Of a stretch of 64,000 bases of DNA, positions 1-9,885 are shown one piece after another. The notes beneath the pieces were generated by a model. That model saw only the letters and a program-made list of their open reading frames with translations, searched no databases and had not been told where the DNA came from. Source of the DNA: Cryptomeria japonica (lineage: Eukaryota; Streptophyta; Pinopsida; Cupressales; Cupressaceae); contig NC_081409.1 in the NCBI RefSeq assembly GCF_030272615.1, forward strand, positions 470,946,573 through 471,010,572. Reading direction: 5' to 3'. A program made the position numbers and the translations under genes. Numbering within the stretch: position 1 is the first letter of the stretch; each line of letters opens with the position of its first letter.

Positions 1-73
1 TTTTAATAAGGTTAAAATTGATCAATTTGGTAAAACACTGATTCACCCCCCCTCTCAGTGTTCTTGGATTCCA
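1..73 (+). mobile_element. 3' end of a Ty1/copia-type LTR
   Basis: The window opens inside an LTR. The last ~70 bases, a C-rich run followed by CTCTCAGTGTTCTTGG and ending in CA, match the terminus of the complete minus-strand LTR at 51266-52448, so both belong to one family. The rest of this LTR lies outside the window. Confidence 0.7.
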
Positions 74-459
74 AAATTCATATGGTCTGTTTTGGAGAAT
101 GGCCAGTTACGGCTTGAGAAAATTCACATGATCAGTCTCCAAGTGGGAGATTGTTGATATGTGGCGACTGATTATGCAAGTAATTGTACACCCTAAAAAT
201 AACTGACTTTTGAGTGTTGCCATAAAATTTGCTTATTATAAGTGTCTGGAATGTAAAAGGGCATTGTAATGGTGTTGTATTGATTTACTGGATAATAAGA
301 AAAGATTGGACGACTGTGTTTTGTGGATGTAGCCCATCTTGGGTGAACCACGTTAAATCCCTGTTTTATCTATGTTATGCATTTTTCTTCATATTTTGTG
401 TTTGTATGTGCATATAATTGTTAATTTGTATTTGCTCTGGATTTGCCTAAACCTTAACA
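74..459 (+). mobile_element. Copia-type internal 3' end plus LTR
   Basis: A purine tract (AAGTGGGAGAT, 141-151) is directly followed by TGTTGATATG at 152, the usual polypurine-tract/LTR junction. The segment to 459 ends in CA and contains the wording typical of copia LTRs (GTAGCCCATCTTGGGTGAACC near 330). The internal part is only ~75 bases, so this is a truncated element or a very short TRIM-like one. No coding sequence is present. Confidence 0.45.
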
Positions 460-460
460 G

Positions 461-1113
461 GTTGGTTATTCAATTGTTCGTGTTATTTGATATTGTAGTT
501 TGTGCTCTGCATTTCTCCGGAATCGCATTATCTTGGCTTGCAAATGTGGTAGAGTGTTTGGGATGTTCATATGTGTCTTCAATTTAGATGGTTCATGATT
601 TGGAAGTCCACAAGTGAATCTTTCAGTTTGACGATCAATTCAACATGTGTTCTTGAGGTTCAATATATTGATGATGGAGATTCTAGTAAGTGGTGTTGTT
701 GCGGTTGTTTCTGATGTGATTCACGTTGCCTGTGGATGTTTCTGGATTGGGTCCTATCTATGTTGATGGTCCGCATTGATCATTGTGTGTGTTATTGGTC
801 ATTTTCTATATTCGGTGGTGTTCTTCGTGTTATGCAACATTCTTGGTGATTTTAGCGTGTTGCAGATGTTTGAGGTGTAATTGTTGGAGGTGTTGTGTGT
901 TTGTGGTGGTGATTTAGGTCCAGATTATGTCTTGGCTGACAATGTTTTGGTCTACATGTGTTGTTGTAGTGTGTGAGGTTATTATTTTGTAATTTATGTT
1001 GAAGGTTGAGCTGACCTTGAAATATATGTTAATGATTTGTATAAATATATGTAATGTTCATTTGAGAGATGTATCTATGTGTACAAATATTGAATTGATC
1101 TTTCAGTAGAAGA
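461..1113 (+). mobile_element. Copia element 1, 5' LTR, first piece
   Basis: Positions 461-780 align by eye with 15078-15392, the LTR fragment after the copia pol region, with ~13% differences. The sequence is interrupted at 1113 by the CACTA-like element and appears to resume at 9886. The first ~225 bases of the LTR (matching 14853-15077) are missing here; another LTR fragment abuts instead. The part from 780 to 1113 has no partner in the 3' LTR, which is truncated, so its membership is inferred. Confidence 0.65.
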
Positions 1114-1140
1114 TGCTAGTACATTTGGGCCTAATTTTTG
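1114..1140 (+). repeat. Left terminal inverted repeat of the CACTA-like element
   Basis: It pairs with 9859-9885 in inverse orientation: a shared TACATTTGG(G)CCTAA core with one single-base gap and a few transitions. The outer two bases read TG instead of CA. Confidence 0.65.
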
Positions 1141-1440
1141 ACGACCAATTGTCGGAAGTCCGACGATACCACATCGGACTTCCAACAAATGTAACCGTCG
1201 AAAAATCGTCGTCGGTCTTCCCAATGATGCCATTTGCGTCGACAGTCTGATGACGTTATGAACTCTTCCGATGGCTACTATATCTTCTCCTCCGGCCAAA
1301 AATGTCATCGAATTACGGTCAAAATTCTGATGGTTGCTATGTTTGCTCCTCAACGACTGCCCAACAAGGAAGTGACGTCAGACATACAGTATCCTTGTCG
1401 GATGTTTCTTTAGTTATCATCTGAATTCCGATGGTATCAG
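1141..1440. repeat. Left subterminal region, CpG-rich with GTCGG motifs
   Basis: This stretch has far more CG dinucleotides than its surroundings. GTCGG/CCGAC or GTCGA recur about every 20-40 bases in both orientations, including a perfect 10-bp stem (GGAAGTCCGA with its complement, ~1154-1183). Subterminal arrays of short motifs are where the transposase binds in plant CACTA elements; that role is inferred here. A related block is at 9660-9860. Confidence 0.55.
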
Positions 1441-1903
1441 ATGCTGTGGGTCAAGTTCTACTTTTAAAAATTGCATAAAACATTTTTAATTTATTTGATT
1501 CAGTGTTATTTGCAATAAAAGATTATCAATGATGTTTCCTTTCTCCAAGAATTGTCTAGAATCTTTCCGTCAGATAATATGTAACATCCAATGACTAAAT
1601 ATTTTCTTTACAAATGCTTATTTTATTTAATTATCATCTGAGCATGAATTATAATTTATATCTATGCGGAAGGAGAAGATACAAGCTGAAGACTCATGTG
1701 CAAGTAATTTTTTTAAAAGAAAGCAAGCAGACATTATCTTGAATGACATGGAAACAAGCTCATTAGCTGCCTAGAAGAGAGCAATTGGGGAAAAGTAGAG
1801 GAAAGTGTTAAAGGGTGATAAATACATAGAGAGTATGCAGTACAAAAAAAACAATGTCTGGAGTGTGTGATGTGACGTCTCTAATTTATGTCTAGAGGGA
1901 GTA

Positions 1904-2640
1904 ACTGGTTTTGGAGTTCCTGTGAAACCTATTGGGCTAGGCTTGGAGGAAATCAATGTGTTCATGCAAGGACCACCTTTTTCCTATTATGAGAATGATG
2001 CTTTTACACCGAAGGATATTTGGAAGGCAATATCCAAAAAATTCTATAGTGTGGAACCGAAGTTGGTGGACTTGAAGTACTTTTCAGTTTCCAGAAGACC
2101 AAGAGGTTATGTACACAATCTCGCAATAGAAGGTCAATTTCAAGCATTACCTCTCCCCCCCATGACCATTCAGGAAGCACTTCCTCAGACAAAGGACTAT
2201 TGGCCTCCATGGGATCAAAGAAAATATTTGAAGCATAGACTCTAGACGATGTGGTGGTGTCCTTCATGAAGAACTCTGCACTATAATTAAAAACTCACAA
2301 GGGAAACTGCAAGATAGTGAATAGAAATACATTCTTGAAAAGTGCAAAGAATGAAACTTGGTTTGGGTGGGGCCAAGTCAGGTGGCTCCTCTAGAGGTTG
2401 ACGAGATAGAAATTATATTAGGATTTGAAAAAGATCACATTCGTGGAGCTTCGTGTGCGACTGATCGATTGCGTTGTTTGGGTAATGCATTCCAAATTGA
2501 TACAGTTGCATACCATTTATCTATCTTGAAAGCATTTAATCCTGATGGCTTTAAATTAAAGTTCTTTCTCTATTTTCTGGCTATCTTTGGAGTAGAGGTT
2601 GCTTTGCATCGACCTGGGATACATTTAACTTGTGTTATAT
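1904..2640 (+). pseudogene. DRM-type DNA methyltransferase fragment, left arm
   Basis: DRM enzymes perform de novo cytosine methylation guided by siRNAs (RNA-directed DNA methylation). The frame from 1904 reads TGFGVP, then GPPFSYYEN, IWKAISKKFYSVEP, RGYVHNL and LPLPPMTI, all characteristic of the DRM catalytic half. After a frameshift near 2245, the frame from 2358 gives VWVG..QVAPLEVDE, LGFEKDH, LGNAFQIDTVAYHL and EVALHR. This is the rearranged motif order of DRMs, where the C-terminal-type motifs come before motif I. The sequence stops at the palindrome centre just after EVALHR, before the catalytic Pro-Cys motif. No intron is visible across the region, which suggests a processed copy. It has several stops and cannot encode an enzyme. 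Confidence 0.88.
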
Positions 2641-2644
2641 CTGC

Positions 2645-3386
2645 AGAAATATGTATCCTAGGTCAGTGCAATGCAATCTCTGCTCCACCAATACCAGATA
2701 ATAGATAAAGTACTTTAATTTAATGCCATTAGGATAAAATGCTTTCAGGACATATAAATTGTATGCAACTATATCTATTTGGAATGCATTACCCAAACAA
2801 CACAATCGATCAGTCGCACACGAAGTTCCACGAGTGTGATCTTTTTCAAATCCTAATATAATTTCTATCTCGTCAACCTCTAGAGGAGCCACCTGACCTG
2901 ACCCCACCCAAACCAAGTTCCATTATTCGCACTTTTCAAGAATGTATTTCTGTTCGCTATCTTGCAGTTTCCCTCGTGAATTTTCAATTATAGTGCAGAG
3001 TTCTTCACAAAGGACACCACCACATCATCTAGAGTCTATGCAATTCAATTTTTTTCTTTGATCCCATGGAGGCCATCCTTTATCTGAGGAAGTGCTTCTT
3101 GAATAGTCATGGGGGGGAGAGGTAATGCTTGAAATCGCCCTTCTATTGGGAGATTGTGTACATAACCTCTTGGTCTTCTGGAAGTCAAAAATTACTTCGA
3201 ATCCACCAACTCTGGTTCCACACTATAGAAATTTTTGGATATTATCTTCCAAATATCCTTTGCTACAAAAACATCATTCTCATAATAGAAAAAAGGTGGC
3301 CCTTGCATGAACACATTGATTTCCTCCAAGCGTGGCCCAATAGGTTTCCTAGGAATTCCAAAACCAGTTAGTCCCTCCGGACATAA
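2645..3386 (-). pseudogene. DRM-type DNA methyltransferase fragment, right arm
   Basis: This is the inverted copy of 1904-2640. On the minus strand the frame from 2916 reads MVWVGSGQVAPLEVDEIE, LGFEKDHTRG and LGNAFQID, then shifts frame within the equivalent of EIALH. The upstream part (2990-3386) carries the YYEN, PRGYVHN and PLPPMTI segments in broken frames. A few codons look better preserved here than in the left arm (HTRG against HIRG) and others worse, so both arms decayed independently after the duplication. It is non-coding as protein; any function would be as RNA. Confidence 0.85.
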
Positions 3387-3865
3387 ATTAGAGACGTCAC
3401 ATCACACACTCCAGACATTGTTTGTTTGTATTTCATACTCTCTATGTATTTATCACCCTTTAACACGTTCCTTTTCTTTTCTCCAATTGCTCTCTTCTAG
3501 GCAGCTGATGAGTTTGTTTCCATGTCATTCAAGATAATGCCTGCTTGCTTTCTTTTACAAAATTTACTTGCACACGAGTCTTCAGCTTGTATCTTCTGCT
3601 TCCACATAGATATAAATTATAATTCATGCTTAGATGATAATTAAATAAAATAAGCATTTGTAAAGAAAAGATTTAGTCATTGGATGTTACATATTATCTG
3701 ATGGAAAGATCCTAGATCCAATTCTTGGAGAAAGGAAACATCATTGATAATTTTTTTTCAAATAACACTGAATCAAATAAATTAAAAATTTTTGATGTAA
3801 TTTTTAAAAGTAGAACTTATGCAATGCTTTCATGCATCAACGACCAAGCCGTCTGACCCACACCA

Positions 3866-4159
3866 TTATCCATAATAGAACAAATCACCATAATAGGCTA
3901 TTATAAAGTATCTACACAAAAATATGAAAGAACATTAAATTACCATTACAAACCCATAAACCATAAAATAGTGAAAATATATATAAATTTGTAAATGTCT
4001 CCCTACAAACACCACAACCATAACCAAAACAAAACAATTCTTACCCGCAAAAACTAAGTAGCTTGCATGGCAGGGGGCATGATGCCCTTGTGAATGAACT
4101 TGAGTTGATACCAAGAGGTCTTCCAATATTCTTACGTAGAGGCCAAAATATTGTATTGA
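3866..4159. other. CACTA interior without recognised content
   Basis: AT-rich sequence between the hairpin and the coiled-coil remnant. A poorly conserved minus-strand frame may be the continuation of the remnant at 4160-4753. Nothing else is supported. Confidence 0.4.
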
Positions 4160-4753
4160 CTTTAAATATTCAAAAGAATATCCTCTGCCTCCCTATAGTT
4201 ATCTGAAACCTTCACCACTAAATCAAGCTTCTAAGAGTCTTCAAATAGTCTCACCATGCTGGTGAGTTGCAAGTCTACAACATCTCTTAGATGATCAAAC
4301 CGTTTCTTAATTTTGTTCTTCTAATTAGTCAATGGATTTATTTTCATGTACAAGTTTTTTATCTGAAGCCTTCTGTTTCCTTCTGCATCATTCTTCATGT
4401 CTATAGTATTGGATAGTTGTACAATTTGTGATGCTATAATATCTATGTGACCCTTAATATCCATATTATATTTAGGCCATTGCTTTTAAAACATGTATGC
4501 CGCCACTACATCCTTTACACTTTTCTAAAAAAAAAATTATGCTTTCTTGTAGTTGGATATGTGTTGTTGCACATCTAATCACCAAAACTTCTAGTCTTTT
4601 CTCTTCCACCTTCTTCTCTACATCCTTCAAAACTTTGGCTTGCAATTTGAAAGCACGTTCCTTAAACCCATTAAGCATCAATTGTATTTTCTCTTCACTT
4701 GACAAAGACTCATCCAAAAATACTTCTAGAAGTCCTTCATGAAGGAATTTCAC
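4160..4753 (-). pseudogene. Coiled-coil ORF remnant of unknown family
   Basis: The minus-strand frame starting with ATG at 4753 gives 93 residues rich in Leu, Glu and Lys (LLEVFLDESLSSEEKIQLML, KDVEKKVEEKRLEVLVI) that would form an amphipathic coiled coil. After a stop near 4472 similar coding character continues to about 4160 with stops (FDHLRDVVDLQLTSMVRLF). I do not recognise the family. It resembles in style the extra ORFs that accompany LTR elements at 48.0-49.5 and 54.0-57.5 kb, so it is probably a retroelement accessory ORF inside the CACTA element. It could also be a captured host fragment. Confidence 0.4.
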
Positions 4754-6230
4754 TGCATCATTAATAAGTTACGAGCCCTATATTTAAGACTTAATAAAAT
4801 TCTTGTGAGTAGAATGGTGAAGTATATCACCCAAACAAATCATATGCAAGGGAGACAATCACTTAAGGTCCATATGATCTTGAGACATTAATGGCCACTT
4901 TAGCATGTCCCATCCTAAATATCCCCTAGGCATGTTTTGCTTTGTGCCCACTTTTATTCTACTCACATCGTCTTGAAATTTGCATTTTCAACTCCTTCCT
5001 CAACCTCTGTTCAATTTTAAGTCCTCATTGACAAGACTAGGACACCTTAGGTGCCCTGGTACTCATGATTGGGACCCAAAATATGACCCCTCATTTCTTG
5101 CCTCATGTGTGCAAAAATAAAATTAGCTTCATGTCAGTTGACTCCAAAAATTCAAACACTTTATGTATGATTAGGTATAAAAGGAATCCTACCCTATCAT
5201 TTGAAGGGGTCTACCTACAATTCAAGTGATCTCTTAATTATAAAATCAATTCAATTCCAAGTGACCAATGAATCAAGCATTGAAGGAGAATTCAAGTTAA
5301 AGCACAACATTCATGATCAACAATCTGCATGACATCCTAAAACCTTGTGTGAGGATTCAAGAAAGATTCATCAAGGTATCATGTTCAATTTCAAGCATTT
5401 TTAGATTAGATCTATCCTTTCCCTCAAAAGGAAAACATCATACTTCAAGGTTAATTCACAACCCGAGGTTTGACCTAGGAAAGCCCCCATCAACAAACCT
5501 ATTTTCATCATTTTGTGTGTAGGAAATTGATTCAGGAGTTACGTGTGAAGAATTTGGCAAAGTAAATGATGACAATCAAACTCAAATTTTGATGGCATGA
5601 AAAGCAGAAGACTAGGCCAGTTCACACGTCCTAGTCCCAATAATTTTTGACAACCTTTTGATAGTAGATTCTGTGTACCATCCTAATCCAAAAAGCATTC
5701 ATTTTGTCTACATCTGATAGGTGGAGGATCTGGTCGATCCGCACCTCCTAGTCCCAACAATTCTACTTGAACACTCTGTCAGAGGAGAAGAGATATGACT
5801 TCTAGGTCTATTAAGGAGATGCTTACTATTAGTCATATGATAAGAGAAAAGAGAAGAAACGTGAATACTACTAGCTAACAAGTTGTGTAATGTTGGGTGA
5901 TTCATGCTACATCATGGATTTCATTGGCTAGAAAGCTGTGTTATGCTAGGTAATCCATGATAGAGAAAATTAACAAACAAAACCATTTGTTCGCAAGGCA
6001 ATCCAAAAACTCTACTACAAAATGGTTGTTGTAGTGACACAAAACACAAACAACAATAATAACCAACACTTGCAAAGGTGTAAATAACAACAATGATCAC
6101 ACTAGCATTAATCCATGCTATTCCAAGTAAAGAATCTCAAAAAAAAATGATAATCATGCCCTAGGGGGAGCTATGTAACACAAAACTTCTAGTTTGAGGA
6201 TATAACATAAATGAATTAACACGAGAAAAA
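4754..6230. other. Non-coding stretch, possible decayed plus-strand LTR
   Basis: No convincing coding sequence. A TATA-like GGTATAAAAGGAA at ~5173-5185, followed by a leader-like region to ~5530, looks like a decayed LTR promoter on the plus strand. Around 5610-5770 the phrase CCTAGTCCCAA occurs twice about 120 bases apart, a short local duplication. Confidence 0.3.
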
Positions 6231-7560
6231 GGGAGAGCTCATATGCCTCCCCTTAAGATGTCAACATACCTCTAGGTTGATATCTTAAGGTAGATAGTGA
6301 TCAAGGATAAGCACCTTCAATACCAAGAAGATACCCTTAATAAACATACATGCATTCCAAGCTAGGAAGAAAGATCCTTGTACATGCCTCATTGCTATAA
6401 GAAAGGAAGAGATAGTTGTAAAAGAGATATTTTTCAACAAGTGTAAAGGGATCATTTTAAAGAGGGAGGAAGAGATATTTTCCTAAAGATTTCTACCTCC
6501 AAAAATAGAGGAGATATTTAATAAAGATATCATATTTTAAATTAAGAAATGGGCAAGAGATTAAGAATACAAACCTTCCATATTGCTAGGAAATGGTATC
6601 CATGATGAAGGATCGCACAATTTCTATCACTAAGGAGAGATCGTTCATAAAATACATACCATTTCAAGAAAAAGAGAGGTCCTAATCAAGGAACACACAC
6701 GTCCAGGCAAGGAGAGAGTTTGGATTGAGGATAATTCTATGCAAGAAAGGATATCAAGTTATAAAAGAGAAAAATCAACAAAGGTAAGGTGGATTCTTAA
6801 AAAAGAGGAACAATTGACAACTATTATTCTTGCTCCACAATGTAGAGACAAGAAGAACTAGGCTATTACATTGCCTCCCAAGTATGATTGCACATGAAAT
6901 CGTAGTACCATGAATGACAATGAGCCCCTAATAGGTAATTAAGCTACCAATGTCATATAACAAGATAAAAACATAATAGGTTATAAATGTCATTTAGAAG
7001 GGATATGATGAGTGTATAACTCATTGTCACCTATTATTTAAATGTTACTAGAACTACAATAAGTTGTTGAACTTTAATCTCCAAATCATGACATTCATTA
7101 GTGGAATAGTTGATGATGCTTGAAAAAAGGATTATCCTAATTTTGTTTATGGTTTTTTCTTCAATTTTTCAAGGGGAGAGTAATAAAGTTGGCTTTAAGA
7201 AACTCATACAAAATTATCTCTTGTTGTGATTAAAAGTTGTTAGAAAAGTAATAGATATATTAGACAATGGGGGAGGGGATGTCAACAAAGGAGGAGGATA
7301 GAAACCTAAATCTTCTTCAGAAAAATGTAATGTATATTTCTCAAGAACCTCCACACTTCATTGCACACATCCTAAATCACGTCCATTGCATCCATGTTTA
7401 TAATTAAATGTGGTATTTAAATCATGTCTAGAGGAGTGTGTTCATTCATATTTTCAAAGTTTAAAGATCCTCAACCATCATCAAGACATGTGTTGGAAGA
7501 AGAGGTTGGAATAGATTTAGAAGAAGCTTGAATAATTGACACATACAACTCCCTTAAGAC
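6231..7560 (-). mobile_element. Diverged relative of the element A internal region
   Basis: The CCCCTTAAGATGTCAACA...TTGATATCTTAAGG block at 6246-6292 recurs at 25801-25841 inside element A. The following kilobase shares its wording and order (AAGAAGATA, GATAGTTG, AAGAGATAT). The part near 7090-7160 resembles the gag zinc-knuckle region of A (27500-27560), heavily diverged. It is therefore a truncated, older relative of A in the same orientation, lying inside the CACTA element. Confidence 0.5.
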
Positions 7561-9160
7561 TTCATATTTGGATAGAGGGACCTTATATCAAATTAAGGAA
7601 GGCATGAGAGTGATATATGTATTAGTGTAATTATTATACTTTTTGAATATTTATCCTTAGTATAATATTGCAAATAGTATCTTATACTAATTAGGGAGTC
7701 GTAATTAGGATATTATTTCCCCATTTTTAGTTGTTGATCTCATTATTTAAGACAAATGATTTTCATCATTTATTTTCTTTATGTGGAATATATATCTAAT
7801 GTAATTATTTATATTTTTAATAAGAAAATAAATTTATTAAAGTAATCATGTGTTTTTTAATTTTATCTCTTGTCTAAGAGAAAGTATTGAAGATCATAAC
7901 TCTAACATGGCTTTATTTTGGATGAGTAATGCTGGTGTTTACATCGCCAAACTTGGGCATAGCTTAATCAAGTTCTTCACACCTCTTCTTTCATTGTAAT
8001 TTTGAGATATATGCTTCAGTTAGTGACTATCTAATGTCTTCAGAAAATCAGTAGCATATCTCTTTGTAGTTAGCCTATGTAAAGATCCTATGATTGCATT
8101 GGAACTGGTTTATAATAAGATTTGAATAGGCTTGTAGCTGTAATATGTTTTCAGAGGTTGCATGACATGTTTGACGAAATGTAAATAATCTAGTGAAGTC
8201 TGATTTTGATACATTATTGTGACAGTCCATGTAATTTTACATTAGCTACCTATGACATGTATTTATGATTGTCAATGAGGCATTTGTTTGATTTAGATAT
8301 GAAATAAGAGGAATTTGAGGTTGCACCATCATATGCCCATTTTCCGAGGACTCTTGCCAATTGTTTGACATAATGTCAGCAAGCTAAACATTCTGATTTT
8401 GAGTCTAATTTGGTGTTAGATCATCATAATTTGATTGTATATGCATTCTTGGCTATCATTCTTTCACTTGTAGTCAATTGTATTTGTACATTTATGAGAC
8501 ATATGTGGTGGTTCACCTCTATACCAAATTGAAAACTTCTGAGACAACAGTCTGCATAACACGCAACAATAGCGAACAACATAACACACAGATTTGACAA
8601 CGAATATTCCTTGTTTTTCAGTCATAATTGGACAAGGGATATTACACAATCATACTAAATAGATTTCAAACCCCATAATTCATATAGAGAACAACAAATT
8701 TGGACTCAAGAGCTTCTAGAGTAATTTTTGAGGTTAAATGAATCTTTGAACAATAATTTAAACATGAATAGTGTTTATTTACACTATGAATATTACTTGA
8801 TGTTGTGATTAATGTCTTAGGCATGGACAATGTTTTAGGTGTGAATAATGTTTTCAAGTATGAATAGGTTTTTTTGGTAATGAAGAGATTTTCTAGGGGC
8901 TATGAATAATGGTTTAAGCCTTATGTAGTTTTTTGAGGCTTTTTTTGCTTGCCTAAAGGAATAGTTTCATGAAAATAGACATCAGTTGGGAATACGATAT
9001 CCAAATTTAAAAAATAAATAGACATTGGAATGTTGATTCTATGATATAAAACATCTTTAAAACATGTACCTTGGCAATTGCAGCTACAACATGTGACAAA
9101 ATTCCTCTATTATTTATCATATGATAGATGTTTATACCTTGTTCCAAAACTCCCAATTTC
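7561..9160. other. Unassigned AT-rich stretch
   Basis: No coding region, LTR end or RNA gene is recognised. Around 8755-8960 an irregular ~20-base phrase with TGAATAATGTTTT recurs several times, a weak degenerate minisatellite. Confidence 0.35.
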
Positions 9161-9560
9161 TGTGAGGCAGTCTGTCAAACAGTCAACGTGCCATTTCAAA
9201 GCTCCCATTTTCGCACAGGCTGGGGGATGTTGACAGAGCTTTACACTTGCACCCAGGCCAACGAAGAATCAAAAACATCACTATCTACAAGTGCAAAATA
9301 GATGGGTGACCGATACTAATGAATGAAAGAAGGGGAATGAAGCCTATTGGTCTTTAGCACCCGAGAGCATGCCCTATTCCATGAGCCAACATTGCTCCCA
9401 TTTTTGCATAGGCTGGGGGATGTTGACAAAGCTTTACACCTGCCCTATTCCATGAGCCGACATTGCTCCCATTTTCACAAACCCTATTCCATGAGCTAAC
9501 AATGCTTGGAGATGGCATTAATCGGTCAAAACGATTCACGTGCCTCATCCAAAACCTAGA
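9161..9560. repeat. Local segmental duplications
   Basis: A ~50-base block containing GGCTGGGGGATGTTGACA is present at ~9205-9260 and again at ~9395-9445. A CCCTATTCCATGAGC block occurs three times (~9370, 9442, 9481). The pattern is interleaved duplication with 70-190 base offsets. Confidence 0.6.
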
Positions 9561-9639
9561 GTACGCTTACTCTGGGCGGGATTACGCTACTGGGGTGACA
9601 ACGCGAGAATGGGAAGAGGCCGCAAAAATGATGTTTGAA

Positions 9640-9858
9640 ATGTCTTGGTCTTTTTTAAAAAAAAAAAGTAATGCCTGCAGTCGTCGAAATTTCGATGAAT
9701 GGGGGCACTTTTTGTAAAAAAGCACAAATTTCATTGCCAATTCCTTCTTTGTCGAAAATAGATATTGAATTATCGTCGAAATTCTGATGAATGCGGGCAA
9801 TTTTTCAAAAAAAAATCAAATTTGCTCACAATATACCTTCTCCATTGGAAACCTCCAT
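9640..9858. repeat. Right subterminal region of the CACTA-like element
   Basis: GTCGAAAATTTC/TCGTCGAAATTCTGATGAATG phrases recur twice ~110 bases apart, and CCATCGGAATTTT precedes the right end. They resemble AAAATTCTGATGG and GAATTCCGATGG in the left subterminal region (1319-1333, 1420-1433). Confidence 0.5.
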
Positions 9859-9885
9859 CGGAATTTTAGGCCAAATGTATTAGTG
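9859..9885 (-). repeat. Right terminal inverted repeat of the CACTA-like element
   Basis: Read on the minus strand it begins CACTAATACATTTGGCC. TAGTG at 9881-9885 is directly followed by AGA, the duplicated target. Confidence 0.65.

Larger units (their letters stand above)
1441..3865. repeat. ~2.4-kb near-perfect inverted repeat (DRM hairpin)
   Basis: Left arm ~1441-2640 and right arm ~2645-3865 are reverse complements of each other across their length, with a few percent to ~10% differences by eye and small indels. The centre falls at TCTGCAGA (2640-2647), so there is almost no loop. The inner ~740 bases of each arm are DRM methyltransferase coding sequence and the outer ~450 bases have no recognised coding match. 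A read-through transcript from either strand would form a hairpin of about 1.2 kb. The outermost left ~15 bases (GTGGGTCAAG) show a ~30-base deletion relative to the right arm. Confidence 0.9.
1114..9885. mobile_element. CACTA-like DNA transposon with captured DRM palindrome
   Basis: The left end (TGCTAGTACATTTGGGCC, 1114) and the reverse complement of the right end (CACTAATACATTTGGCC, ending 9885) form imperfect terminal inverted repeats. The right end keeps canonical CACTA; the left differs by two transitions. A 3-bp direct repeat AGA flanks both ends (1111-1113, 9886-9888), the duplication length of CACTA elements. CpG-rich subterminal regions with repeated GTCG(G) motifs lie inside each end. 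The flanks look like two halves of one copia LTR. No transposase is visible, so the copy is non-autonomous. It carries the DRM inverted repeat (1441-3865) and fragments of other elements. Size and boundaries are inferred from the ends. Confidence 0.7.

Noticed and set aside
2004-2267. Minus-strand open frame across the left DRM arm
   Set aside because: Antisense shadow of the DRM coding sequence; the real similarity is on the plus strand. The same applies to plus-strand frames at 3125-3537 over the right arm.
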